Positions 1-11,632 are shown, counted from the stretch's first letter. The stretch: 64,000 nucleotides of DNA from Adiantum capillus-veneris (GCA_014529385.2 CM043947.1:128525891-128589890); one strand, 5' to 3'. Made by a program: numbers and translations. The notes: generated by a model not told the origin, from the sequence alone.

Positions 1-1394
1 GTGAGCTATGATTTTTTTAGTGGACCCCAGTTTTCCCATGCTATGCAGCCACACTCTCTCTTCCACTTTATCATTTTCCTCTTTCACACACACTTCTCCA
101 CTCATCATCCCCACCTCTCTCACCACTCCTCTCTGCACCCTACTCACCTTCTCCTCAACCTTGAAGAATAAGAGAAACCATGGTGAACTCATACCTCCCA
201 CACACAATTCCATTCCAAAATTGACCACCTAGTCTCATTTTTCCTCCTCCAATTTACCCATATCTATAAAAAAAAAACCACAAAATTCAGCCTCTTCTCT
301 TAAAAGACAGCATCATGGTGGTTGATTACTCAGCTTCAATTACCTTGTCTCTCAAGGAAGGTCAAGAGTGGAGAAAAATGTACCGTCAAAGCTAGTGGAC
401 CGTCAACAAGCGTCAAAATTGGCCTTACTCAAGACACTTGGAGCATCAACCTTGTAAGAAATCCACCTTTTCTTACCTCTTAAGAGTTTTTCTTCCTTAT
501 TTGTATCCTACATGGATACTCCCATTGTAAATATCCAATTCCATTTGTAAATTAATACTAACTCTACTAACACTAACCCACTATGAAAAGTCCTATCACC
601 TCCATTTCTCTCTCCTCTCTTTCCCCACCAACTTCTTGATAATTCCAAGCAAAAGAAATTAGATAAATTGCTGAAAATCTAACCCAACCATGGTTAGAGG
701 AGTAACCATAGCCTTCAAAATTGCTATAAAAGGAGGGTGTAGCTAGCACAAAAAGGGAGAGCCATAAGCAAGAGCACTATGCTATAGCTTGAGAAGCCAA
801 GCTCAACCTCTCTAGAAGGAGCTCTTGAGTGGAAGCTCATTGTCTTATGCATGTGCATGTGTTGTAATAGGGGATTAGCAAGGGAACTCTATGCCATTGT
901 AAGAGAGAGAGTGATCATTCAATTGAGAGTAGGAAATCTATCATTTCTCCTACTAGTGTAAGCCCAACATTTGCTGAATCAAGGAGGGTGGATTTGGAAT
1001 AAGCTTGGATACTTTGTCTCCCTTCCAATGTGAAGTAATGGACAACAATGATGCGTAAGTGTCTTGGTGTTTTTTGTTAAGTTCTTGATAGCTTGTCTCT
1101 GGTGTTGTCATCAATCTAGCCATAAATCCCACATACTGTAAGAGGGCGACAGGGTGGAGAGGACTCTCCTGGCTTTAAGACAGTGATTGGGGGTGGCTTT
1201 TCTTGTGATGTGTTGTGGTGAAATTTATGCAAGCTATGTTGAACACATACTAATCTCACTTTGATTTGTCATGACAGATTTGTAAGAAGGTATTAATGCA
1301 ACAAGCACCCCCTCCCCCTTTCTCTCTCTTTCTTAAATATATAGTTGTGTTTGCTTGATCATTGCCGATACGTTTCAAAGCAGCCCGAGCACTA

Positions 1395-1399
<5 letters not shown>
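1..1399. other. non-coding stretch, no gene seen
   Basis: No frame here shows a recognisable protein; the short open frame at 8-232 is pyrimidine-rich and low in complexity. A TATA-like word (TATAAAAGG) lies at about 724-732 on the plus strand, followed by transcript-like sequence, so part of this stretch could be an LTR or a promoter remnant. No second LTR copy was found to prove it. Confidence 0.4.

Positions 1400-1436
<37 letters not shown>
1400..1436. repeat. (CT)n microsatellite
   Basis: Uninterrupted TC/CT dinucleotide run seen directly. Confidence 0.95.
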
Positions 1437-1439
<3 letters not shown>

Positions 1440-1592
1440 TTTTAGTGTGTGAGAGTGTTCCATTGGTGTTAGGGTTAGTGTAAATTCCTTGCTTGTTTGT
1501 GGGTTGCTCTAATGATTCTCCTCTTTTGCGTCCTAGTTTGCTCTTAAACTAGGTGGTGCCCCTTGTGTAGTTGGGATTTGGCTGTGGGTTTG

Positions 1593-2300
1593 TTATTTTG
1601 GTTTGTGTTGTGTTGTGCCCCAGCCCCATTGAGCAGCACGGGAGCCTTGAAGGGTGTCTAGAGGTTGCTCTTCTTGTTGCCTGCCCCGGATCGCCTCAAT
1701 GCATTCATTAGCTCTTTTCTGGGCCTTTTTACATGTTTCTTGATAGTAATCCAAGGCCAAAAGCCTGTCTAGCTGCAAACATTGTAAATCCAATAACCTT
1801 TGTTGCCAAGCATCTTGTTGCTCTTCATCTTGCAATGACAAAAACTTGAGTGTAGGGATTGCCACCTCAACCGATATCAAGGCTTCTTTGCCATAAACCA
1901 AGTGATATGGTGAGAATCCCGTGCTAGTTTTGATTGCTGTTCTATATGCCCATAACTCACAAGGCAACTCTAAGTCCCAAGTTTTGGCATGTGTTAAAGT
2001 CATTTTTGTCAGAATCTTCACCAATTCTCCATTAAACCTCTCATTAAGTCCATTGCACTGCGGATAATAAGGGGTGCTATATTTATGCTCTATGCCAAGC
2101 TTCTTGCATAAGAAATCAAACATTTCACCTCTAAACCCAGGCCCTCTGTCAGACAGTAACTCCAATGGAACCCCGAACTTGCAACATATTAGCTCGTACA
2201 CAAATTTTCCCATCTCGTTATTGCTGGTAATTTGTTTGAAAGCCTTGGCCTCTGCCCAACGTGATAAATAATCCACCGCTGTCAAAATATACACATTCCT
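1593..2300 (-). pseudogene. pol: gypsy-1 integrase core
   Basis: This continues the pol frame immediately after the stop at 2301-2303. The D-D-E catalytic residues are visible: Asp in TAVDYLSRWAEAKAF, Asp in LLSDRGPGFRGEMFDF and Glu in YYPQCNGLNERFNGELV. Integrase inserts the cDNA into the chromosome. After about KRANECIEAIRG the sequence diverges from the other gypsy copy, which continues there with further pol sequence; here it becomes an unrelated Gln/Arg-rich tail ending at 1593. The true C-terminal GPY/F domain, present in copy 2 at 8034-8327, is missing. The element is therefore truncated at about 1690. Confidence 0.85.
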
Positions 2301-3653
2301 TTAACTTGTAGTGGGTAATGGCCCAATAGCATCGAGGCCCCATTTTTCAAACACCTCATTAGCAAGGATTGTCTTCTGCAGCTCGGGTTTAAGAACCCTT
2401 TTTCCCATCTTTTGACAAGCCAAGCAAGATTTACACCAGTGATTGACATCCCGTTGAATACTAGGCCAAACATAGGCTTTTTGCAAGATCTTGTGAAGCA
2501 TAATCTTCATAAAAAAATGACCTCCGCAAGACCCTTCATGGTTTTCTTCTAAAATTTTGTAAATCTCCTCCTTCCAAGGCACATGACGCAACACTAGATC
2601 ACCTCCTTTCATGTAAAGCATATCACCAATCATTTTGTACTTCCTTGCTCTTCTCATAAAAGCATACTTTTTAGAGGAAGGCAAATCTTCAGGCAAGAGA
2701 CTAGTCAATAAGGAATCCACCTCTTTTGACAACACCTCTCTTCCATGATACAAAGGGGCATCCGCTTTCAACACAAACACACAAGTAATCATTGCTTGCA
2801 CGGCCTCATGCGCTTCTTCAATTTGAGTCCTTTCGATATGATGCAAGTTCCATGCCTCAAAATTTTTGAGTAGTGATTTCACTTTGAAGCATAGATTCTT
2901 CAGTCTAGGATTCTTATTCTTCCAGAATCCCAACACCTGCTTTACCACTAACAACGCATCACCTTTGATTTGCAAAAGTTTGATTCCCAATTGTAGACAA
3001 ATGTGTAACCCGCCTTCAAGAGCCATATACTCCACTTCATTATTACTCTTTGCATTGAGTTTTAACCCTTGCTTCCTCACAAGATTTCCTTGCGCATCAT
3101 AAATAACAACCCCACGAGAAGCAGCATCATGACTTCTTCGATAAGAGCCATCAAAATGTAGCAGTGAAGCATTTGATATAGCAGGGGTTTCTACTTTTTT
3201 CCTTTGGACCACCTCCTCTTTAACCAAAACAGGATTCTCTTTATAAGTGATTAAGTCTGCCAAAGTAGCCCGAGTACTCTCTTCCACTAGGAAAGTGAAT
3301 TGAAACTCTTGGAGCTCAATGACCCACTTCATCACTGTCTTTGATATATTTGAGTTATTGAACAATTGAGGAAGCAATGAAAAACTGGTGAGAAAGGTGA
3401 ACGGTTTCTGCAACAAGGAATGTCTAAACCGTCTACACGCATAGACCATGCTAATCATCACCAATTCAACCTCTGAGTACTCTCTTTCATGAGGAGTTTT
3501 CACCCTGCTAGCATAATAAACAGGCTTCATATACTTAGACTCTTTTCCTCTTTGCAACAACATAGCCCCAATAGCATCTTCTCCAACTGACGGGTTAACA
3601 TAAAACTCCTTCTCCCAATGAGCGGCCTGCATAACATGTAAGGTGCTCAACAC
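2301..3653 (-). pseudogene. pol: gypsy-1 RNase H domains and integrase zinc domain
   Basis: The first 150 or so residues are the gypsy RNase H that follows RT (GAMLLQRGKESKYMKPVYYASR, shortened here). A second RNase H-like domain follows (LHFDGSYRRSHDAASRGVV, with NNEVEYMALEGGL). Two RNase H-like domains in tandem are known from some plant gypsy lineages of the Tat/Ogre/Athila type. The C-terminal third carries the integrase H-H-C-C zinc domain: HEGSCGGHFFMKIM followed by CKSCLACQKMGKR. The frame ends at TAA (2301-2303). The second gypsy copy at 8.7-9.8 kb has Lys at this position, so this stop is not a simple C-to-T change. Confidence 0.82.
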
Positions 3654-4706
3654 TTATTTAACTTTGTCAAAAATATCCTCACAGTCACGTGTCCACTCGA
3701 AAGGATCATTTTTGACCACTTGCTGCAAAGGATACAACAGTTGTGATGCCAAAGGTATGAAACGAGACAGATATTTGACCTTTTGAATGAAAGTAGCCAA
3801 TTGTCTTGTATCCTTTGGGGATGATAGCAATAGCAAAGCTTCTACTTTCCTTGGATCTACTTCAATTCCATTTTCAGAGATCATATGCCCAAGAAGCTTC
3901 ACCCTTGGCTGTGCCAAATGATATTTTTTAGGGTTTAATTGACCCCCGCATTCATCATACCTTGCAAAAGCCATCTCAAGCTTTTGAACATGCTCCTTGC
4001 GTGAGCTGTACACACAAAAATCATCTATGAACCCTTTGACAAACTTCCCAAGGAATGGGGTAAGAACCCAATCTACCTTTCTCTCAAAAGCCCCAGGCCC
4101 ATTTGTCAACCCAAAGGGAAGGCAAAGAAAGTAAAAACAACCCCATGGAGTGATAAAAGTAGCCTTCTTCTGATCTTCAGGAGCAAGAATAAGCTGAAAG
4201 TATCCTGAATAACCATCACAGACGCTACACCTTTCAAAACCAGCCACTATATCCAAGAGTTGATCAATGAAAGGCAACGGGTAAGGATCCTTTTTGGTCA
4301 CTGCATTTAACGGCTTATAATCAACACAAACTCTCCAACGCCCATCCTTCTTGGGAGTGACCAATACAGGGCTGACCCACTCAGCATTATCTACTGGAAC
4401 AATAAACCCTGCATTCAAAAGCTTATCCACTTATTCTTTTAAAGAATTCATTTTCTCCTTACCCATTCTTCTTAGTTTCTGTCTCACTGGCTTTGCTCCT
4501 TCTATCAACTCAATCTTCACTAGGTCCCCAACAAAACCCCTTATTTCTTGATATGATGTGATGAACAGATTTAGAAACTTGTCGAGCATATTTAGGTATT
4601 TTGCCCTTTCTTTTTGTGACAAATCTGTACTTAGCATATTTTGAACAAAACCTTTCTTCACCGATAGCTCCTTCTTGGGCTGCATTAACTCTTCAAGCTT
4701 CTCCAA
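3654..4706 (-). pseudogene. pol: gypsy-1 reverse transcriptase
   Basis: 4706-4431 is the linker leading into RT, ending at TAA (4431-4433) where the consensus would have a Gln or Glu codon. 4430-3654 contains RT motifs in order: the VDYKPLNAVTKKDPYPLP motif, the LPFGLTNGPGAFER palm segment, the catalytic box FIDDFCVYS (both Asp present) and the HMISENGIEVDPRKVEAL connection segment. It ends at TAA (3654-3656); RNase H resumes in the same frame on the very next codon. RT would copy element RNA into cDNA. The catalytic box is intact, so the stops rather than active-site loss inactivate it. Confidence 0.88.
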
Positions 4707-4730
4707 TCGACTTGACGCATTTATATCCTC

Positions 4731-5713
4731 TCAAATCTGCAGAACTTCACCATCTTCTTTCTCCTCTTCATTTAGTAACAAAAAGGACACTTCACCCTTG
4801 TCACTGGAACTTGAAGTAGCACTACTATCTGAATCCTTTGAACTTCCCTCACTAGTGATTTTAGATTCATCATCTTCAGACACCTCTTCTAATGCCAGAG
4901 GCTGTTTGGTAATCATATCAAACATCCTCTTCTCTCCCTTTTTGCTATACACAGCGATTGTGCCCTTGCTCCAATCTTGTACAACACCAATAGCTCTTAA
5001 CCAAGGTTGTCCCAATATGAGAGGAAAAGCTCCCAAACCTGCCGGCATAATGTGAAAGTTCACCATGACTTTCACATTAAAAACCTCAATCTCCAAACCT
5101 TTGACTAGTCCCAAACACTTAACTTTGGCATGGTTTGCTAGTCGAATCTTGAACCCAGAGCTTCCCGACATGACTAAGCCAAGTCTCTCGACACATGACT
5201 GTGTGATCACACGAACTTGCGCACCTCCATAAATGTAGGCCTCTCCCATGCCCACACCTTTTTTCCAAGCGTCCACCACAGGACAGATGTCAGGTAACTC
5301 TTCCAGAGACAACACTCTAACATGACCACGCTTTGGCTTTTTTTCAATAGGATTCACTAACGACTTCCACTGCCTCTTAAATTCGGGTTCCATGTTCATC
5401 AACTATCCAAAAGTACAATTTACTTTCCTCCCAATCAGATCCTCCTTGAGACTATAAGCTGTCTGACCTTCTCCCAATGGAAAATCTGCCACTTCAAACT
5501 TCTTGTGAGGTCTCCTTTTCTTCTTGGTCTTTGCATCTTCACCCTCTTTCTCCTTCCCTTTCTTCTTGCTAGGGACAACACCATTTGATGGCCTTTCCCA
5601 CTTCCCCAATGGCATCATATCTACCTCTTTATTCTCCACTTGCACAATACCCACGTGATCACCTGATGTTGAAGCTTGATTCTCTTGTTCAGCACCACGA
5701 TCCTATCGTATAT
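4731..5713 (-). pseudogene. pol: gypsy-1 linker and aspartic protease, active site lost
   Basis: 5654-5403 is a Lys-rich linker (a KKKGKEKEGED-type stretch) ending at a TAG that most simply replaces CAG. 5402-4731 is a retropepsin domain: the active-site loop reads YIYGGAQVRVIT, and the distal part reads PLILGQPWLRAIG, the usual ILG-x-PWL signature. Plant gypsy proteases of this type normally carry D-G-G at the loop; here the catalytic Asp is Tyr (TAT for GAT), so the enzyme would be dead even without the stops. An acidic Ser/Glu-rich tail follows, ending at a TGA at 4731-4733. The role would be to cut the Gag-Pol polyprotein in the particle. Confidence 0.8.
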
Positions 5714-6672
5714 CTAAGGCATAATTATTAGACCTGTCAGAAACCTACTGGGGAAGTGGGTACATATCACCTCCCATCCTCTTTGGATTTGTACAATGAG
5801 TGCTGATATGTCCCACTTAACCACAATTATAGCAAGTAGGGATAAACCTTCTTGCTGGCTGAGGAGCACCTTGTCCACGACCCGCATTAGCATTAGGTTG
5901 AGCTTCACATGCCTGAGCCATCCCTCTACCACCGCCACGACCACGACCACCTCCAAGGACATTGAGCCGTAACTCCCGCATCATGGTCATCATGTCCTGC
6001 ATATTAGGCTGCAATTGCTCACTGTCTACAGCCCTTCGCATAGGTTGAACTCCAGCCTCTACCTGGATCTTCTCATTTTGGCCACCATTAACCTGTCCAT
6101 GGACCACTCTCCCATACTCGTTAAGTCTTTGAGATTTCCATTCTTTCCCCCTGGCAATTACAACTACTTCATCAAAAGTGGTAGGCCCCTTCAACTCAAA
6201 TTTAAACTTCAAACACTCCTTTAAGGTTGCCACAAAACGGTCCTTTTTTAACATGGCGGGAGGGGTTTCATTTCCCAATGCTCCGGCCCATTTATCCCAA
6301 AGGCGGGGTAAAATGCATGACAAAATCATCCACACTCTGATTAGCCCTCTGAGTGTAGCCCAAAATCTCATGCCAAACTTCATCAGGTGCTTCGACATTC
6401 CTGTATTGTGCCAAAAGGGCCAGCTTCACATGATTATAGTCCAACACAATCCCTCGCGTTTGTGCCTGTGCTGCCTTTCCATAATTTTGTAGCCAAGCTT
6501 TTGCTTCATCCTGTAAACTGTATTGCAGCAGCGGTAACAGTATAGCCGGATCCTGTATGCCCCGAAGCAAGCAAGTAACTTCCAATTTCTCAATAAAAGA
6601 GTGCGCATTTTCACTAGGAAATCCATCAAACTTAGGAAAATCGTCTGCCATGTTTGATTGCCACACAAACAC
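5714..6672 (-). pseudogene. gag: gypsy-1 gag remnant with zinc knuckle
   Basis: The N-terminal part (6672-6292) opens with a conserved MADDFPKFDGFPSENA-type gag start and continues through a capsid-like segment. The second part (6398-5817) is offset by one base and overlaps it, so a single-base indel between about 6300 and 6400 split the gene. This second part ends in a Gly/Arg-rich stretch and the first half of a CCHC zinc knuckle (CYNCG). The stop at 5817-5819 interrupts the knuckle, and the reading continues as HISTHC in the same frame. Gag would form the virus-like particle that packages element RNA in the cytoplasm. It is not functional as it stands. Confidence 0.8.
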
Positions 6673-8013
6673 TTACATGTGACATCGAAACTGTAAGGGA
6701 TGTCGATGGATCGCTCCAGTACCTAATCCACCTCACACTGGGTATCCCGGGCCCAGTGCTCGGCTTCACAAAACCTCACGACCCTCACAAAGGCTGCAAT
6801 CCAAATTAAATGACCACCTCACTTGCTGTCCACAAATAGCACATACATAGGCGGTTGTCCATAAGGACCCACGTCCCATTTACATTTCCTGTCTGCATTG
6901 TATACAAATTTTGTAAAAATTAGAGCACACGAGGATTTCTCTTCCGTGGGGGCAACAAAACAATGTCAGGGTGCAAACAAGAAGGAAAATGAGAACCCCT
7001 ATAGCCTTGCACACACCACACCGTCAGAAAGAAACACCACAAAGCTGTGGAAAACACCTATGTCGAACACCTGTAGAGTGAGTGGAAAACAGCCCTAACC
7101 CAAACCATGATTAAAATTGAGGAAAACCAAGACTATAAAATTGAAGCTCGTGTCGTATGGACCTCCATAGAGTGTCCATATGCTTAATTGCGACACCAGA
7201 CGAGAGAGTTACAAGCTTTCAAAGATGGGGTCTCTCTCAAAAGCTCCAAAAAAGCTAGTCTCTGTTAGGAAAAATGGGTGTGCAGGGAATTGTAGCTATC
7301 AAAAGGGGATTTTTTTGGCTCTTATCCCAAGGGATTTTCTCTCTCTTCTTAGCCGACATGGTTCTCTCCTTGGGCACCTTTTAATTGGTCCAATTTTGGG
7401 TCAAAAATGAGCTGTCGGCCACTTTTTGACCAAGGCTCTTCCCCCCCATGTGGGATTACTCCATTTCCACTTGGCAGCATCCTCCCACCTTCCCAACTTC
7501 TCAAAAATTCCCAGCTTCTCCCAAAGCATGAGGGGACTTCTCGGACAATTTTCCCTGAGGCATACCTTACTGCTCCTCTCATCGAATGACGCACTATAAC
7601 ACACGGATCGAAGCCCATCACCTCAGCTATCTCCAAAAATATAAAACTTTAGCATTTCTAATCTTAGACCCCCAAGTTGGCCTAGTTGCCCTTCTCGCAC
7701 GCACTCGCAATCACCTTCTAAGTTGAGACCGCCCGCTTCGAATGCTCATAATTCATGACGTACAAGTCCGATTCACAAGCTGTTAAGCATGGCTAAAACC
7801 CCTTATTAAAAACCATATTTTGGAGTCTTGAACAACCCAAAACATCAACATTCAAGCTTGACCAAAACCAAGCCTTTGTAGAGGGTTTTTTACACGGACA
7901 CTTTCAAAGTTGGAAGCACTATGTACATATATATACATGGGTGTGGTCAGCAAGTTTTTTGGCATTATTATGGCCTTTTTACTCGTCCAAAAAATTCCTG
8001 ACATAACCTGTCA
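6673..8013 (-). repeat. probable gypsy LTR plus leader shared by copies 1 and 2
   Basis: Read on the minus strand, the copy-2 pol end (8034) is followed by a purine tract (TAGGGGGGGTT, about 8014-8023) and then TGACAGG, a typical PPT-to-LTR junction. About 1.3 kb later the gag start of gypsy 1 begins (6672). The same stretch is thus placed as the 3' LTR of copy 2 and as the 5' LTR and leader of copy 1. No identical LTR partner was found in the window, and the LTR/leader boundary and PBS could not be fixed. No protein coding is seen; the short frames at 7349-7636 are not convincing. Confidence 0.5.
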
Positions 8014-8033
8014 ACCCCCCCTATACTTCTTGA

Positions 8034-9375
8034 TCATTCATGACAAGCATAGGTCCCCAGGGTGAACAATTGCTGCAGCTCATCCCCAGAAACCTCATCC
8101 ACCTTTTGTGGCGCATTCACACTCTTTGTTTCCATCGATAGCATCTCATTTGTCACAATAGTCATCAATCGTGTTAAATACTTCTTAAGTCTATAACCAT
8201 TAACATGGTAGCTATGTACTGTACTATCTAAATCAGCCAACTGATATGTTCCATTATCAAACTTGTTTACAACAGTAAAAGGACCCTCCCACTTGATCTG
8301 AAACTTCTTTTGGAAAGTGTGGTCCAATTTACTATTGTATCACAAACAAGATCTCTTTTCTCAATTCATTATCTTTCATGCATTCATTAGCTCTTTTTTA
8401 CATGTTTCTTGATAGTAATGGAAGGCCAAAAGCCTGTCTAGCTGCAAACATTGTAAATCCAGTAACCTTTGTTGCCAAGCATCTTGTTGCTCTTCATCTT
8501 GCAATGACAAAAACTTGAGTGCAAGGATTTCCACCTCAATAGGCATCAAGGCTTCTTTGCCATAAACCAAGTGCTAGTTTTGATTGCCGTTCTATATGCC
8601 CATAACGCACAAGGAAACTCTAAGTCCCAAGTTTTGGCATGTGTTAAAGTCATTTTTGTCAGAATCTTCACCAATTCTCCATTAAACCTCTCATTAAGTC
8701 CATTGCACTACGGATAATAAGGGGTGCTGTATTTATGCTCTATGCCAAGCGTCTTGCATAAGAAATCGAACATTTCACCTCTAAAACCTGGTCCTCTGTC
8801 AGACAGTAACTCCAATGGCACCCCGAACTTTCAGCATATGTGCTCCTACACAAATTTTCCCATCTCCTTTTGTTGATAATTTGTTTGACAGCCTTGTCTT
8901 CTGCCCGACGTGATAAAGAATCCACCATTGTCAAAATATACACATTCCTCTTACTTGTAGTGGGTAATGGCACAATAGCATCCATGCCCCATCTTTCAAA
9001 CACCTCATTAGTCAGGATTTTCTTCCACAACTCGGGTTTAAGAACCCTTTTCCCCATCTTTTGACAAGCCAAGCAAGATTTACACCAGTGATTGACATCC
9101 GGTTGACTACTAGGCCAAACATAGCCTTCTTGCAAGATCTTGTGAAGCATAATCTTCATAGCAAAATGACCTCCGCAAGACCCTTCATGGTTTTCTTCTA
9201 AAATTTTGTAAATCTCCTCCTTCCAAGGCACATGACGCAACACCGGATCACTTCCTTTCATGTAAAGCATATCACCAATCATTCTGTACTTCCTTGCTCT
9301 TCTCATAAAAGCATAGGTTTTAGATGAAGGAAAATCTTCAGGCAAGATACCGGTCTCTTCCATGATACAAAGGGG
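8034..9375 (-). pseudogene. pol: gypsy copy 2: integrase and C-terminal remnant
   Basis: This is a second copy of the gypsy 1 pol end, very similar at DNA level to 1690-2700. It contains RKYRMIGDMLYMKGSDPVLR, the H-H-C-C zinc domain (HEGSCGGHFAMK, CKSCLACQKMGKR) and the start of the integrase core, then loses frame near 8860. Further integrase sequence is at 8376-8570. 8034-8327 is the integrase C-terminal GPY/F-like domain (KWEGPFTVVNKFDNGTYQLADL, shortened here), which copy 1 lacks. At 9350-9375 there is a deletion relative to copy 1: about 40 bp between the LPED segment and the sequence corresponding to 2745-2765 are missing. It cannot encode an active integrase. Confidence 0.82.
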
Positions 9376-9813
9376 CATCTCTTGGTCGGAGAGCCTACAA
9401 CGGTCCGCTTCACTCCCATCTTCTTGATCTTCATAGCCATTTCTAGGATCAACACTTGTTCTCCCTCCTTGAATTGGATACCTTAGCTCTTCATAGTAGG
9501 TAGAATTTCTTCCACCTTTAGCTAGCAATTCCTGGCGCTCTAGAGAACGAGTTATCTCTTCTTGAGCAGAGGGAAGCAAGTTGTTGTTGCATAGTTGAGC
9601 TTGCACAGCTACTTGCAAATGCGAATTGCTTTGTCCTTCATGTAGCTTATGAGCAAAATAGCATATTTCTCTCATGCCTTCATTGCTTGCTTCATCTTGT
9701 AGTAAATCTATCTTTTGCCAAGAATTCAAGTCAATCTCTTGATTTTCAGCCATGTCTTGAGAATCAAGAAGCATTGTAATGTACTCCACACTCGTGGTTC
9801 TAATTTCGCCCAT
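9376..9813 (-). CDS. unrecognised N-terminal ORF segment fused to gypsy copy 2
   Basis: The frame opening at 9813 (MGEIRTTSVEYITMLLDSQD) runs for about 145 codons before entering the gypsy copy 2 sequence at about 9375. I do not recognise this N-terminal part. It is rich in Gln, Glu and Asn with no obvious catalytic motif, and does not resemble gypsy 1 gag or pol. It lies about 260 bp downstream, on the minus strand, of a degenerate initiator-Met PBS, where a gag ORF would be expected. It may be the gag of a different LTR element fused by deletion or template switching to gypsy pol. The fused frame as a whole spans 9813-8740. Confidence 0.4.
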
Positions 9814-10075
9814 AAGTTAGAGTAGAAAAGAGGGGCATAAGAGTGCTATCTTCCAGAGGACTAGCTTGTAGAGTCTTTCCACATGCTCAAGAATACTTAA
9901 TCCATAAGCTCCCTTGTAGGAGGTGTATTATTAAGGCAAGGGCTCCTCGTCTCTCTAGTGCAACAGAAAATAGATAATAGCTCCCACTCTCTTCTTACAC
10001 TAAATTCTAGGAAAATTTAACCTTCATAGAGTACCTTAGACCGTTTCCTTCTTGAATAAGACAGAAAAACCTTTA

Positions 10076-10088
10076 GCTTTGATACTAA
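10076..10088 (-). promoter_or_regulatory. degenerate PBS for initiator tRNA-Met
   Basis: On the minus strand the sequence reads TAGTATCAAAGC, against the plant consensus TGGTATCAGAGC (two mismatches). It follows ...CATAACA, a plausible LTR 3' end, and precedes the ORF at 9813. Confidence 0.45.
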
Positions 10089-10800
10089 TGTTATGTAAAT
10101 GGAACTTTCAGATTTATTTAGATAGCATGTTATGTAACAATTGCTGCAAGCTTGACATAACCATTGAAAGAATAATAACAAAACTTTGATATGAATCAAA
10201 CATTACACAACACTGAGGGCCAAGTCTATGAGGCTGGCCCCCCTTGTAAGTCTTTTGTATTCTTGGTGCTCAAAGCTCAAAAAGAGTCATTGCTTGAGCA
10301 TAATACAACATAGGATCTTTGTAACATAGAATCTCCATAGCCATAGCATCATAGGAGCTTAGGGAGACTTAAGCTCCCCCGTTTTCTTCTTTTCAAGCCC
10401 TCCAATACCATTTAGGTAAAGAGAGCTAGCGTAGAAAAGGAGTAGAGTGTATGTACTTGAGAGGGAAGCTTGTATGCATAAGCTTCATACACTAAGTAAA
10501 TTAACTAGCTACCAAGGGAGGCAACATAAGCAAGATGAATATATGAGAAACTGCATAGATGAGAGTGTACAGGAGCATAAGATCTTTCACCAGCACTTCT
10601 CCATGCTCAAAATTGGCAAAGCATGCAAGAGATCTCCCCTCATGAAGCTCAAGTTCTTTTATGAAGCAAAATTAGCATTCAAAAAGCCCTTTTCTGCTAT
10701 TTTTAGCAACTAGAGAGAGAGGGAGAGTGGGCTAGCTTGTGGAGCGAGAAAGAAAATGCACGTCTTATTTTTCTCCCTCCTTTCTCTCCGTGTTCTTTTT
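10089..10800 (-). repeat. LTR-like region upstream of the degenerate PBS
   Basis: This is the position expected for the minus-strand 5' LTR. A stretch at 10205-10260 (ending GGCCCCCCTTGTAAG) is similar to 16800-16855, suggesting that both are LTRs of one family. The left boundary was not established. No gene is seen; the small ORF at 10447-10713 has no support. Confidence 0.35.
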
Positions 10801-11034
10801 CTCCCTCCGTTTGACCTCCTGTAAAGCATGTTGAGATCCTATAGTTTTATAAGTTGAACTTTGGGAGTAGAATTCACTTGTAGACACTTTATATATATCC
10901 TGAATTCACTCCATGTTCTTGTTCTCCCTCCGTTTGACCTCCCGTAAAGCATGTTGAGATCCTATAGTTTTATCATTTGAACTTTGGGAGTAGAATTCAC
11001 TTGTAGACACTTCATATTTCCTGAATTCACTCCA
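10801..11034. repeat. two-copy tandem repeat, 123-bp period
   Basis: The unit beginning CTCCCTCCGTTTGACCTC occurs at 10801 and again at 10924. The copies are near-identical through GGGAGTAGAATTCACTTG and end with TGAATTCACTCCATG. Confidence 0.85.
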
Positions 11035-11312
11035 TGCACATCCCATTTTTTACATTTGTACACATTCTCTCTCTATAATTCTAGTGAGAGAGTGTTTGTT
11101 TTGCTCTTGTAAAGGTTTATTATTTTGACTAGCATAAACTAGAGTCAAAATAAACCTTTTTGCAATTCATTGCATTTAGCCTATGCTTACCTGTGCTATC
11201 TCTCTCTAGGAGAGAGAAAAACTTGTGAAGCTCATAAAATATAAATATTATGACATAGAAGATCTCGAGGAGGAAGGTGGAGGCAAAAACTGCAAAATAT
11301 CAAAGGGAAAAT

Positions 11313-11632
11313 TGTTGGATGTCGAGCTCTACATCTTGAGCTGGCATCCACTACGGGTCTTGGCCGCTTACAACATTTACTCACTGGCGTGTTAGGTGAC
11401 CGACACAGAGGATCTCTGCCAGTGATTCTACAGCTGGACTACACTTATAGTGCCAGCCTAGTACGCTTCTAGCGAGTTCACACTTAGTGACTGCATGTAC
11501 ATATGTGCTACTTTTCAGTTTTAGCACTTAGTCTTTTTGTACTCTCTTTTCTGTGAGAAGAAGAAGAAGATTTCCATCTCTGTGTGCTTTGTGCTTATCT
11601 TGTGTAGCTCTCTTGCATCCTCTTTCTTTACA
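11313..11632 (+). repeat. 5' LTR of copia element
   Basis: Starts TGTTGGATGTCGAG and ends CTTTACA directly before the PBS. About 97% identical by eye to 14809-15130. Confidence 0.93.

Larger units (their letters stand above)
1593..6672 (-). mobile_element. Ty3/gypsy element 1, decayed gag-pol
   Basis: Reading on the minus strand from 6672 down to 1593, the order is gag with a CCHC knuckle, aspartic protease, reverse transcriptase, RNase H, integrase zinc domain and integrase core. That order is the Ty3/gypsy arrangement. From 6398 down to 1593 all pieces share one frame, interrupted by single stop codons at 5817-5819, in the region 5655-5713, and at 5403-5405, 4731-4733, 4431-4433, 3654-3656 and 2301-2303. 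The N-terminal gag piece (6672-6292) is in another frame, so one frameshift separates it from the rest. The element cannot make its polyprotein. Its 3' end is lost: coding similarity stops near 1690-1600, before the integrase C-terminal domain. The LTR on its 5' side is probably the one at 6673-8013. Confidence 0.9.
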
